From Cheilinus undulatus (Eukaryota; Chordata; Actinopteri; Labriformes; Labridae), in NCBI RefSeq assembly GCF_018320785.1, contig NC_054867.1, forward strand, positions 28,337,855 to 28,401,854: 64,000 nt of DNA, in the 5' to 3' direction. The position numbers and the translations under genes were made by a program. Positions 26,218 to 37,173 of this stretch are shown one piece after another. The notes below the pieces were generated by a model, which saw only the letters and a list, made by a program, of their open reading frames with translations, did not search any database and was not told the DNA's origin. The first letter of the stretch is position 1, and every line of letters begins with the position of its first letter.

Positions 26218-27504
26218 TCATTTAGACTCAGACACATTCCTGAAGCTCATGTACAGCGTGCTGACCAACGTCGCGTCTTCGTGTATTGAATCCTTACTGT
26301 TGGCATGTCTCTGGCACAGGAGTGTTAGCAGCCTCTGAGGAAACTGACCACTGAACAGCAGGTAAATGCAGGGATTTGCGCAGCTGTTCAGGCTGGCCAG
26401 CAGCATCAGGATGGTGAAAGTCGCAGCTGGAAAAGCAAAAGACACAAAAAATGTCATGTGTTGCAATGAAGTGTCCCTAACCACATGTTAATGTTTTAAA
26501 GGCTTTGTGCGTAATTACGCATTCCTCTGATCTGGCGTTTTTGTAACGCTGATCATTTAGAAATAATTTCTTTGCTAAAATTCTCACTACGTCAACACAA
26601 GTATACGATACATGACAATGCAGCATCTGGATAAGTTTAATGGCTTACTTTCTTTTGGCGCGTCGGAGTCCCAGGCGGACCAGAGCTGGACGGTGAAGAA
26701 AGGAGCCCAGCAGACAATATAAGCCAGTACGATAACCACCGTCATCATCAGCGTCTTAACCCTTGCCTTAGACATGCCAGCTACGCCGCTGGCTCTCGGG
26801 GGCAGCGGGAGACTCACGCTGCCCTGGTGTTGAATCTTTTGGTACAGGTTGATGTGGATGGCTTTGCAGATGCGCACTTGACAAACAACTACTGTAATAA
26901 CGGGTAAAACAAATATGACCAGCGTGGTCCAGGTTATGTAAGTCTGCAGCCCCCATGGCTGGATGAATTTAGCCCAGCAGTCAAACACACCAGGTGCAAC
27001 CTCGACTCGCGAGAAGATAAAAATCTGAGGCAGGCTGCCCAGCAGAGAGATGCCCCACGCGATACTCACAGGGATGTTCAGCTTCGTGCGCGTCCGCTGA
27101 AACTTCACCATTGGGTTACAGACAGCTTGATATCTATCCACTGTCATGACCACTATCATGTAAGTCGATGAAAACATTCCAAGGACTTGCAGGTACTTTA
27201 CCACGCGGCACACCAGGTCTGGTCCCACGAATCTGTCAGTGATGTCCCACATGAGCTGCGGGCACACCTGGAAGAAAGCGACCACCAGGTCAGCCAGGCA
27301 CAGGTGGAAGACGAAGACGCGCATCCTGGTCATCTGTTTACGCTGTCTCCACAGGACGAGCAGCAGGCCGCTGTTGAGGATGGAGGCGCAGACGAAGATG
27401 ACGCTGAGCAGCGCGATCTCCACCCGGGCCAGAAGCTCATCTCTCACATCGTCCTCCGCATCCACAAATTTACTGCTGTTCACAGGACGCATTTGGTTGG
27501 TCAA
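26218..27504 (-). CDS. avpr2l: V2-type vasotocin/vasopressin receptor-like GPCR (2 exons, 354 aa)
   Basis: A class A GPCR of the vasopressin/oxytocin family. Exon 1 is 27504-26649 and exon 2 is 26426-26218 on the minus strand. The phase-1 GT-AG intron lies between TM6 and TM7, where this family keeps its intron. The protein has an NSS glycosylation site at N9, LADLVVA in TM2, the TM3 cysteine in [10 protein letters not shown], a DRY motif ([12 protein letters not shown]), the second-loop cysteine in [24 protein letters not shown] in TM6 and the TM7 motif NSCANPCIY. The HLCLADL and DPxAP-type loops favour V2-type receptors over V1 or oxytocin types. Synteny with the human OXTR region favours the V2B/V2C type known in fish and birds and lost in mammals. 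The family is certain; the subtype and symbol are inferred. Ligand would be arginine vasotocin. Confidence 0.85.
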
Positions 27505-27509
27505 ATTTA

Positions 27510-28010
27510 CGCCTCCCAGCTGACCGAAAGAGGTAATTTGAGATTTTATATTTAAAAAAAAAAACTAGCTGTTCTGGAAATATTATTCCGTAACTTTGGC
27601 GTTTACTTTCTGCTTTGGCTTAAAAAACATCTGTTAAGGATTCAAAACTTTTCTGTTGAAGAAAAAAAAGTCTGATGGGCTTAAAGATCTCTTAAATGTT
27701 ATTCAATGTATATTACTGAATATATCCCTAGTTATCTTTTTTTTCTGGCGTTAGCAAATTTAAAGACGAGTTCAGGTCTCTCCAGGAAAAGGTGTTATAG
27801 CGCAACAAGGTCCCCACTGCTGCGCCCATGTTTTATATATGAAGAGGAAATTGGGTGGAGCTTCAATCTAACCAGTGCCCTAAGTAACTGTGAACGTTTG
27901 GATAAAATTGTCTGTATCACCCGTGTCAAACGTGGTTTGTTTGAAGTGTTTTTTAATGTTAGCTACAGTCCCTGTATTATTTCAGTGGCCTTGTTCAAAT
28001 ATTTTTCATA
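27510..28010. other. Intergenic stretch between the GPCR and vhl
   Basis: Likely holds the 5' UTR and promoter of the minus-strand receptor. No coding exon and no distinct promoter motif were recognised. Confidence 0.3.
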
Positions 28011-28013
28011 GAT

Positions 28014-28110
28014 TTGATTAGATTAGATTATTAGATTAGAAGGTAGATACTTTATTTATCCCGAATGAAATTTGAGTTTCAGCTGCTCCATTAAACACAT
28101 AAAAAAGTAT
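28014..28110 (-). repeat. Retroposon 3' tail
   Basis: Read on the minus strand it ends 'cgggataaataaagtatctacc' followed by TAATC-type repeats. This is a common 3' terminus of fish retroposons and a relative of the tail at 5058-5115. The body is short or lost. Confidence 0.5.
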
Positions 28111-28374
28111 ATCTTATCATATCTTACATAGCAAAGCAGTGAAAAAAGAAACAAACGAGATATCTGGAAAAAAAAAAAGAATAAGGGAAGGAAAGGTATG
28201 AGAACGGCCTTTAAAGGTTGCTTGATAGAGTAACAGCGAATTAAAATGTCCATTACACACCTCTCTCTATTTATATCCATTTGTCTGGATCTACTTGTCC
28301 TACGTCCCACGCCTATAACTTATCTGAAGCGCTTCTTTAGAGTTTCATCCATGTAATGTCGACATCCCGTTTAA

Positions 28375-28423
28375 CCAATCACCGCTCAGAGTAGTTTGAC
28401 GTCACTGCTCTTTTAACCGGAAG
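28375..28423 (+). promoter_or_regulatory. vhl: vhl proximal promoter motifs: CCAAT, CRE, ETS
   Basis: Within 50 bp lie a CCAAT box (28375-28379), a perfect palindromic cAMP-response element TGACGTCA (28397-28404) and an ETS-like ACCGGAAG (28416-28423). They sit about 260-310 bp upstream of the vhl start codon with no TATA box, a layout typical of broadly expressed genes. Confidence 0.5.
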
Positions 28424-28683
28424 AGCAAATGTAAACAAGACAGAGGAGTTTGAGAACAGAGTCCACCCGCTGTTATACTGAAAAAAAACTGCGTTATTTA
28501 TTTCTTTGACGGCGTTAATTTAATTCATTTTCGAGATTAAGTGACAAATTCATCTTTTACTCGAGAGTATTTCCGTGTCGTCAAGAGACGACGTACATGG
28601 ATACTATACTAGTAAGCTGCTAGCTAGACTTAGCTTAGCCGCCTTGGTGATATAGATTCGCCGTTATTTTGTACTTCGCAGTA

Positions 28684-30926
28684 ATGCCGCAGGAAGAAGA
28701 GCCGTCTCTCCCGCTGGTGCGGTCTCTGAACAGTCGTATTCCCATTAAAACTGTGTTTTGTAATCGCAGTCCCCGTGTGGCGCGACCAATTTGGATAGAC
28801 TTTCTCGGGGAACCTCGGGCATACAAGGATTTACAGCCTGGAAAAGGACGGGAAATGAACACATTCACTGGTAATATAAGTTTATTCTGTTTATATGATG
28901 CGATAGAACATGTTGGGCGACTTTCCCTCAGATTTTTTGCTACGTTTTCACTGACACTTGGGGGATTTTTCTGATTATGTGGTAATACAGAACAACTATA
29001 GCACCAGCTGTCTTGGTAAAACTTCCACCTTTAAAAGGTTTCATATCTGTTTTAAAGGACATCCGTGGATGTTCAGGGATGCAGAGACTGACGAGCCACT
29101 GCGTGTAAACGGCAAAGAGATGTATCTCCCTAAATCAGCAGAGGGTGCGTTGGCTAACATCACTTTACCAGGTAAGATTTGATAAACCTCTCTAAAAGTT
29201 AGATATTAGAAATGGCTTGAAACGATTACAACTAAAACCTACTCTAAAAAGTTACTTCATGATACACAGTGTAATAATACCACTTAACTGCAAGCTGTGT
29301 CTTAGCAAATCACAAAAATTTGTCACTTGTAAATTTACTCTTATTTTTCCTTTCAAATTTCAGCTCTTTAAATGTCCTTTAGGTACATGGGTCATCAAGC
29401 ATGCAATTGTGAACAGCTCCAGCGTAGCAGCCCCTTAGCTTCATTGCCTTCATTGACTTGTAAGCAGTAGTGGAATTGAGTATTTTTTGGGGGAACTTGA
29501 ACTTTTGAGTACATTTTGAATGTACTTTTGCTTATTTAAGGAAGTTTCAACCAGAGCAACTGTACTTTTACTTGAGTTCAATGGTAGTGTACTTTTTCCA
29601 ACTCTGTTGACTACACAGTGGCACATTGTGAGAGAATAATTCTACATTACATCCCACAACAGATGTTGTATTTTATTTTATTATAGATGTTTGACCTTAC
29701 CCAAAAAAACCTGATTGGAGATCTGTATTCTCATGTTTTTCTTGCTGACAAGAAAGTTTATGTTTTACTGTCAAACTCCTCAGTAGCTACTAAGGCTGTG
29801 GAATTTATTGACATTCAGATTAAATCGCAGTCTGTCTTGCTGCAATTTTCAAATCGAAATTGCAATATTTCTTTAACCCAATATCTGTGTCAAAAAACGG
29901 TTTTATACCATTTTTGCAGCAGAGATTTTATGCTCTATAGTCATGCAAACACAGGCATATTTTTTCCTAGAATAGTTTGTAAAAATCTCACATTTCTTAT
30001 TTTTGTAAATGTTTTTCTTTTTAAGAAGAGCTTGATATAAAAATGCTCATATCCTTCAATACAACTCATAGTGCATCTCCAACATGAGTCAAAATAAACA
30101 CAGTTTGATATTTTTATCAAAATTGTTCATCCCTAGTTTTCATGATGATTGCCTTAAGGCTTAAGTTAAACAAATCAGTAAATCTACCACTATAATCACA
30201 GTACGTAAATTAAGATGTAATTCAGATTGATTCATGCATCATCTAATTTCATTCTAACATAGGTATATGCCCGGCCTAAAGGAAAGAACAGTCGAACAGT
30301 TTATGTTTAATCTTTGTAATATTTTGTTGGTCGTAATATAGAATTATTGCTTGTGTTTGTCAAAAAAATAAGTAAGATAAGGACCTTAAAAAATAGTTGC
30401 ATGTCACATCCCAAATGCAAAATTGAAAGCAAAAAGTCGCAATAAGACTAATTTCCCAATCATTCAGCCCTAGCAGATACTCAGGACCTATGACTTTAGG
30501 TAAACTTTAAACTAAACCCTTTGACTTTTCCTTGAGTTGATTTATAGACCAGTACTTTTACTTTTACTTTTACTTAAGTTGATTTTACTGTACTTTTCTT
30601 TACTTTTGCTTGAGTACAGTAGTCCTGAATTTTTTCAACCCTGTTGTTAGTAAAGAGACTATACAGACAAAGTGGGCCCTGCTTAACATTTCCACAACAT
30701 TTGTATAACACTTGTTTATTGGATATTTACAGTCTACAGCCTGAAGGATCGTGCTCTGCAGGTCATTCGACAACTGGTACAACCAGAAGACTACAGGAAG
30801 TTGGAAATAGCTCAAAGTCTCCATGAGGAGCTGGAAGATCAGCCCAGTGTCTCGAAAGATCTGCGTCGCATGAATCAGCGAGTGGAGCAACATTTGCTGG
30901 AGAGGATTGAAGGCCAGGAGAAATGA
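28684..30926 (+). CDS. vhl: Von Hippel-Lindau family protein, HIF-alpha receptor of the CRL2 ligase (3 exons, 164 aa)
   Basis: VHL recognises prolyl-hydroxylated HIF-alpha and joins it to Elongin B/C-CUL2-RBX1. Exons are 28684-28870, 29058-29171 and 30733-30926, with GT-AG junctions at the same two places as human VHL. The start matches the short form without the acidic repeat region (human pVHL19-like). The beta domain keeps W37, Y47, H64 and W66 (human W88, Y98, H115, W117). Human S111 is Thr60 and Y112 is Phe61. The NxTLP strand is present, but the loop before it is 3 residues shorter than human. In the Elongin C helix ([11 protein letters not shown]), the position of human C162 is Ala108, while R167 is kept as R113. 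Fish have vhl and a vhl-like paralogue (vhll); the divergence leaves open which this is. An ATTAAA at 31155-31160 may be the polyadenylation signal. Confidence 0.9.
29461..29612. repeat. Repeat block in vhl intron 2, copy A
   Basis: The words 'tgtacttttacttgagtt' and a closing 'tactttttccaactctgttg' recur in the same orientation at 30475-30650 as 'tacttttacttaagtt' and 'ttttttcaaccctgttg'. The two blocks flank another repeat and look like two copies of one DNA-element end. Confidence 0.5.
29790..30480. repeat. Old dispersed repeat in vhl intron 2
   Basis: Stretches such as 'tgctgcaattttcaaatcgaaattgcaatattt' and a closing 'caatcattcagccctag' are characteristic of an abundant old fish repeat. 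The open frame at 29687-30040 falls in it and is not protein-like. Confidence 0.4.
30475..30650. repeat. Repeat block in vhl intron 2, copy B
   Basis: Partner of the block at 29461-29612, ending 'ttttttcaaccctgttgttag' about 80 bp before vhl exon 3. It includes a run of TTTTAC units. Confidence 0.5.
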
Positions 30927-31353
30927 GGCATGAAACTGGATGGCTTTAATAGTCACTTATGGACAGCATTGTCTGATTTCATACCATTAGACTGTAGAGG
31001 ACCCTAATGGGGAGATAAAAGCTTAGAGCAAGTACCGGGTGAGCTGTTGAATGGACCGTTCAAGACATCTTATATGTGCTGTACAGTTTGGACTGCTTTC
31101 TCATAATATGAACTTTGGCAAATGTTGCAAATATGTACTGTTGGCAGGAAAACAATTAAAGTAGCCTTTACTTTTTGTAAGATGATATGTTTTACATTGT
31201 AATGACAATTCCAAAAATTCAAAGAAACATTTTTTTTCCACTTACATATAGGTATTTACTGATTCTTGAGGATTTCAGTATTTATGTAGTGAGGCCACTG
31301 CAGAGGTTGCTAAGTTAGCCCTTGATGGCTAATTTCACTGATTGGGATAATTA

Positions 31354-31570
31354 GGCTATGTTCACACTGCAGTCGAATTCCTGAAGATCAGAAACATTTT
31401 CTGATTTAGAAACACAAATGAAAGTGTCCAGAATGTGATATAAAAAAGATATATTGCACCTGACTTGTGCTGCTTACACTGGCAGAAAAAAACAGATCTG
31501 AGTCAAATATGAGCAAAAAAAAGAAAAAAAATCTGATTTGGGTCATTTTAATTTAAATGTGAACATAGCC
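31354..31570. mobile_element. 217-bp MITE with perfect 13-bp terminal inverted repeats
   Basis: It starts GGCTATGTTCACA and ends TGTGAACATAGCC, a perfect 13-bp inverted repeat. No coding sequence lies inside. I could not see a clear target-site duplication, so the superfamily is unassigned. It lies about 430 bp after the vhl stop codon. Confidence 0.65.
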
Positions 31571-31574
31571 CCAG

Positions 31575-32830
31575 AGCTGATACCAATTTTTAAAACAACA
31601 ATTTAGCCAATGCCAGTTTTTTCAGTACTTCATTTGACCACTAAGCTAACATTTTCTCTCATGTCTGACAATGAAAACAGAATAGTTTGTTGCACAAGTG
31701 ACTTCTGACCTTTCAAAAAAACCCTCCTGTCTGAATCAGCATTTAAATATACTAATGTCAGCATGGAACTGACTGGACACAGCAGACCAACATTTTCTAC
31801 TGATACCTGTTGATGCCACATTATTTTCTAATAGCTGATGTTTTTCAACAGGGATGGTATTGATTGATACTGATGTTGAACCCATGTATTGGTGCCCCCA
31901 AACATTTAACTGTTTTATTACACAGCAATCTGACTGATAAACATTGATCAGGAATCGTTAGGAGGTAAAACATCAGTCCAGAAACATAAGAAAATTTGGA
32001 GGGTTTTTCAAAAGTAGCCTTTCCTGGTAAATCTTTACTGACTTAAAGGAAAAAAAGCTGTATGCTGGTATGTAAAGTTTTATTCTTTTCTACTGAGAAA
32101 AAATATGACCCTACTGTTTTAAATTTAATCAATTTAAAGACTATGACTTAGTTTTTTTACCTTGCAATCTCTTGCCTCTTCTTTTGTCATTATCCAGATT
32201 TGAATCCATACATTGTTAGTTATTTTCAGGTTAGACTTGTGCAATAAATAAATGAATAAATAAATATAAAATGATGTCCTTCTTATTAAAGGTACATTGG
32301 GTTGTTGTTTTTGCTCAGATAATTTGTGCAGTTTTTAATCATAAACCATGAAATCAAAACAAGATTGCAAACAATTATATTTTGAAATTTAACCCAGATT
32401 TTTAGAACATGAAGGGGTTATGAATATTGTGAAATTACTATTATGTTCTACAAATCTAACACTCAAAATCCTTGTTTCTGTTTGACTGGACACAAAATAC
32501 AGTAGTAATATTTGTAACAAACACTTAGTATTTTTATAAATCTGACTCTCTATGTAGACTTAAATTTTTTAAATAAACGTGAAATGTGTGAACTTGTAAA
32601 AACATTTTCCAATTCAAACACAATGTGAATATTCATGTTTTAGCCTAAAATGTGGGCAGTTTGGGTGTTATTTGTCATGCTTTTGTAGAAAAAACAAGTT
32701 TTTTAATTTATTTTTGCCCTGGACTTTGTAAGTTCACAGACAATCATTAAGATGTCAATCTCAGGTGATGTGTCAACTCTGAAATTATGACCTGCTCCAG
32801 TGTACCGCAGCGGGGTGTCTTTTGCCAAAG
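31575..32830. other. Intergenic stretch between vhl and the X-box gene
   Basis: AT-rich, with a short AAAT repeat at about 32242-32270. Words such as 'tgataccaat' and 'ttgatactgatg' at 31575-31900 suggest an old repeat. No exon is seen. Confidence 0.35.
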
Positions 32831-32832
32831 GT

Positions 32833-32845
32833 GTTGCTAAGCAAC
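32833..32845 (+). promoter_or_regulatory. RFX X-box
   Basis: GTTGCTAAGCAAC is a full two-half-site X-box (GTTGCT, 1-bp spacer, AGCAAC) of the type bound by RFX factors. It lies 93 bp upstream of the start codon of the unrecognised five-exon gene, the position usual in promoters of ciliary genes. Confidence 0.7.
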
Positions 32846-32938
32846 AAAGTAACACAACCCATCTTTGTTTGTGTGTGAATTGAGGTGAGCAGTGAGCAGC
32901 AATATCAGGAACATGCAGGCAGGAGAAAAGAAAAAAAC

Positions 32939-34267
32939 ATGGGACTGGAGTCGTTTCAGGCCAGAGCAGTAAGTACTCTGTTTCTCTTTCTCTCTCTCTG
33001 TCTTACATCCATAAGCATTATGTGGTTTACAGCTGAGATCTAGTGTTAAAACTGTGATTCATTATTCTTGGATTTTTCTCCACTAGCATGACACACTGGC
33101 AAAGGAATCACCCAGTCATGTTTCCTCATCTGCAGACAGACCACTGGACCAAAATGAAAACAATGGTAAGAGGAGATAAAACAACACAAAGCTAACAAAT
33201 GGATCTTTACCACAAAAATGTAAATACTTTGTATTTATAAGATACAGTGCAGACTTATTTACTCTTAGGTTCCAGTTTATCTTGCTGCAGTTCCAGCTGC
33301 CTTGTTAAAAGACAGAGGTTTGTGAGAGTGCCCCCATTTCAAAGATAAGTTATTATTAGGAGAGCTCTTTTGTACACAGAAAAATGTGCCACTAATTTAG
33401 CTTTATTGTATGCCTCACAGTGGATGACTCACAAGAACAAACTCCACACCACTCAGCCAACAGCAGCCTTTTACCTCCACTTACTCGAGATGAATCTTCA
33501 ATCAATCATCATGTTCCCTCTCATGTGCAAAGAGCTGGTAGGTACCAAAGGAACACGACTTTATAATTTGAATTTTTGCTTTCCTATTTCTCAATATTTT
33601 GTCTCTCGACAGGTGTGCCTGAAAATAGACCATACACCTCACCGCAAAACATACCCCAGTACAGGAATGTGTATAATGACCGTGCCAGGAGAGGTTTCTG
33701 CTACTGGCTCGTTGAAAAAAAGAGCCCAACATGTACGTATAAATACAAGTTCAGATAATATCTCACCAATGCAACAGCTGCCAGTTTGGTGTGGTATTCA
33801 CACTCAAATGTTGCAAGGATGTGTGAGATCCATACTATAAATCTCTCTCATCACCAATGCTTTTGCTTAGCATTGAAGTTTTGAGATTTCCTGAGTTACA
33901 AGTAACTCCTTCATGCTCCTGACCCACTTAGGTATATTTTTTAGGTCCGCTTTGAAATAGCATTACAGTTGTCAAAGTCTGTATGCATGTCATATTACCA
34001 GTCTTTTCAGTATTAGGTTTAAAGTAAATGTCATTTGTGTAGCTTGATCATCTGTATTTCAGAATAGTAATAGAGACACTTTTATCAACCACAAACAGTG
34101 TTTGAAAGATTAAAACAATATGTCTTGTGTTTTAAAGCAGCATAAGACCCTTTGCATTCTTATTGGTCTCCATAATCAGAACACTAATGCATCTTAATTT
34201 CCATCTTTTAGGTAAGGGATACAGCTTTGGTGCCTATAAGACCTGCCTAGGACTACCAAAAGTCTAA
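32939..34267 (+). CDS. Unrecognised small five-exon gene, possibly ciliary (133 aa)
   Basis: Exons at 32939-32968, 33087-33165, 33421-33537, 33613-33732 and 34212-34267 join in one continuous frame through four GT-AG introns to a stop. The protein starts MGLESFQARA. Residues 11-75 are polar, rich in Ser, His, Pro and Gln, and probably disordered. A denser C-terminal part has YRNVYNDRARRGFCYW and CKGYSFGAYKTC blocks. No signal peptide or membrane segment is visible. I do not recognise the family. The YNDR...G-C-Y pattern is faintly like the HDNR motif of some small sperm and cilium proteins, which would fit the upstream X-box, but this is inference. AATAAA at 34617-34622 and 34622-34627 could end the transcript. 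An in-frame-looking alternative ATG at 32914 opens a frame that does not match the downstream exons. Confidence 0.65.
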
Positions 34268-34629
34268 GAAGTGTTACAACAACAGTTGAATTGTTTTAAA
34301 CCCTTTATCCCCATCTGGTGAAATTACTTTTAAATTTTGCATTTTTTCCCAAAAAGCCCTTAAAGGATATGCAATCCTAGTAAATTTTATGTTTTCCTGT
34401 GATAATGAATACATTTTGGTTGTTTTCACAAGATCTCGACTTATTTGTCTCATCTTATGCTAGCTTTCCTAGATACTGAGTTCATTTTTTGTCTTTTTCT
34501 CATTATCTTGAGAAACTATCTTGCCATTGTGGGGGAAGAAGCAATATTATCTGGTTATGGCGTTGATAAGTCAAGATTTCAAGAAATTGAATGGAAATTA
34601 CTTGTTGACAATGGAAAATAAAATAAATG

Positions 34630-35035
34630 TATTGATGTATCTGCCCATGTTTTATTTTGAAATGTGTAACTTATCTTCAGTCACCTGATCTAGAGTGTCT
34701 TTGCTCAGGATGTACTTTGTCTTTTAAATTTTATTGTTTTTATGTGCTTTGATATTGTGTAAACTATGTTCTTAACTTTAAATTTATTTAAAAACACACA
34801 ATGAAATTCTCACCAACTGTATAGAAATTCAAGTGAGGTGTGTTGTAATTGAATTAATTTTTTCATAGTTTTATTTTTTATTTAGTTAAACATTTCCAAT
34901 AGCGTTTGAACGTTGTTTAAAACATGCTTTTGTTCAGTCATTGCTGTTTTCATGCGCTTTCCTATCCTAAATTTTGGCCTCACTTTCCCTGTATTATAGT
35001 TTACTACGGCTCATTCGCCAAATGTCATTATGATA
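34630..35035. other. Short intergenic stretch before tatdn2
   Basis: AT-rich with no gene seen; it separates the polyadenylation signals of the five-exon gene from the tatdn2 promoter. Confidence 0.4.
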
Positions 35036-35041
35036 TGTTTC

Positions 35042-35053
35042 ATCTCGCGAGAT
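35042..35053 (+). promoter_or_regulatory. tatdn2: TCTCGCGAGA palindrome in the tatdn2 promoter
   Basis: ATCTCGCGAGAT is a perfect 12-bp palindrome containing the TCTCGCGAGA element found in many TATA-less promoters of broadly expressed vertebrate genes. About 160 bp downstream lies a probable non-coding first exon (about 35215-35301) ending AAG before GTAATT, about 1.5 kb upstream of the first coding exon. Confidence 0.6.
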
Positions 35054-35924
35054 GTACCCTAAACTCTGAGTAGGGCGCAGGGCGGTCACACCATCTAGCA
35101 TTTTTTTTAAACAAATACTTTATCAAATATTTAAAGTGAAACGTTAAAACGTTTCCTGTTTTGTTTCTGGTCGGAAACGTCGTTGTCGAGAACCGTTTTT
35201 ACTAACTGAGCTGAACAGAGCCGATTGAACAAACACGATTAACTGCGAATTTACAGGAGTTTCATCCCAGCTTTGCCATCTCTGCCTCGCCTAGTAAGAA
35301 GGTAATTAGAGAAAACTCTTGAACTCTTTTGCAAATAATTGGTTAATCATGATAGATTCGCACCTTTTTTGAGTAACTGTCGATTTAACAAGATAAGCAG
35401 GTTTTTGTTGGCTAACAGCTAGCGGTGTGCGAAAGTCGGCTAAAGCTAAGCTGCTGGCTAACCTCATTGATCTGCAGCGTCTCAGTAATGGCGGTGAAGT
35501 TCAGTTTAAGCCAGGTTAGACTAGCTTAGCAGCCTAACCCGACACATGGTTCCAGACGTTTAGCTACATATGTTTGCAACTACTTTTTATTTTGCCTTTC
35601 AAATGCCTGAACAATGATGGCTGTCTCTGTTGCTATGCCACATGTTTGAAAAATACTGTAATTTGTAGCAGCGTATTTTATTGTTTCTAATTTCACACCA
35701 ATTATAGACAAAGATCGCTACCACCTGATTCAGGCACAAGGGAAATGACCTATTCACGATTTCTAACAACTTTGAGCGGGAGCAAGGCCCCTCCACCATA
35801 TTTACCTGTTTGTTTGGGTCTTCTTCCTTTGCCACCTTGTCCTGAAGTCCACCATACTTTGACTACTAAATTTGAATAGCATTGGTCTGGCATGCTATCG
35901 CTTGACCTACTTGTAGAGGTGCAT

Positions 35925-36310
35925 CTAAAAATTATAATATTGATTAAAAATCTTGTTTTCTGTGATTTTCTTAAGAAAGTTACCTTTCGATATATTCAAG
36001 GTTAATCTCGTATTGTGCCACAGACTGACCGCCTCCATGAAACATGGCAAAGATGCAGTCATTTGTGCAAAAGGAGCTCCAACCAATTACTGTATGCATA
36101 ATTAAGCATGATTTTCCAGAAGGTCAATATTTCTGTATTATAAATCCCTTTTTTTTTTTTTTTGGAGGGATGTTTTGTGATATTATAATACTGTGAGATA
36201 GTGGGTTGTTTTACTTCTTGAATTAAATCACTGGAAAAATCAGGAATATCATGAAAAATGAACCTTTTCCCTGATGTTGTAATTTTTCTAGATGCCCCTG
36301 TATACCAGTA
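35925..36310. mobile_element. Non-autonomous Tc1-type remnant in tatdn2 intron 1
   Basis: The left end 'gaggtgcatctaaaaattataatattg' is inverted at the right as 'gttgtaatttttctagatgcccctg'. A 'gtgagatagtgggtt' subterminal word and a 'caattactgtatgcataatt' core are shared in style with the element at 15640-16935, so the two probably belong to one family. It has no transposase frame. Confidence 0.6.
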
Positions 36311-36782
36311 CAGTAATAGTTCCAAACAATGAATAAAGGTGACAGAAATAAAAATGATGAACACATCCAACCTGCTATTCCTTCCTGAAACTACAATAGT
36401 CAAACGTTTCATAATTCACTACTTACTGTTTCAAATTATGCAGTACCCATTGCTTTAATAAACTGTATTATGGAAAAGTGCCAAAGCTAAAACAAACAAA
36501 CTTACTGCTCACCATCTAAATTGTGCAAATACACTTGCAGTGTGTCAACACCAAAAGATTTGCATAATGCTAGTCAGTAAGGCAAGCTTGTACTTGGTGC
36601 CATGAGCTTTGTAAGTAAAGAGGCGGTGTTGTAGATTAAATGGAACTAAGTTCTCAGCAAAAGGACGGATCATTCAGGTGATGTGGCTATGATATGATAG
36701 TCATTTGTTTCCAACTTGTTGCTTGAATGCTGTACTAGATGGTTATGTCATCTCTTCTCTTTCCCTCCTGTTTTTTACAGAC

Positions 36783-37136
36783 ATGAACATCAACAGAAAC
36801 AAGGTGTCATTTAAGTGGCTAAAAAAAGCAGGCACCTCACCTGCACACCTTCAAAGAGGAAGTGCTGGCTCAGGCACGCCCTCTCGCATAAACATGCCAC
36901 CAGTAGCAGATTCAAATACTTTGCCCATCAGTGATTCTCCAGGACCAGATGGATTTGGAAAGCTGACTTTGTGCACCCCAAAGAGAAAAGCAGCGGACCT
37001 TGATGAGAATGAGCCCTCTGTAGGCAAAAATAAGCTGAGGATACTTTCCAGGAGAAATTCTGAAAACCTCATGACCTCATTGGTAAACTTTTAATGTCAG
37101 TCTTGTTCTTGCAACCTTTATTGAAACATCTACGGT

Positions 37137-37173
<37 letters not shown>

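Noticed and set aside
27187-27555. 122-aa plus-strand frame opposite the GPCR
   Set aside because: Antisense shadow of receptor exon 1, rich in Asp/His codons by base composition only.
33370-33840. 156-aa open frame across the unknown gene
   Set aside because: It runs through intron sequence and is in a different frame from the exon set that splices cleanly.
36059-36412. 117-aa minus-strand frame in tatdn2 intron 1
   Set aside because: It lies within the Tc1-type non-autonomous remnant and has no transposase motifs.
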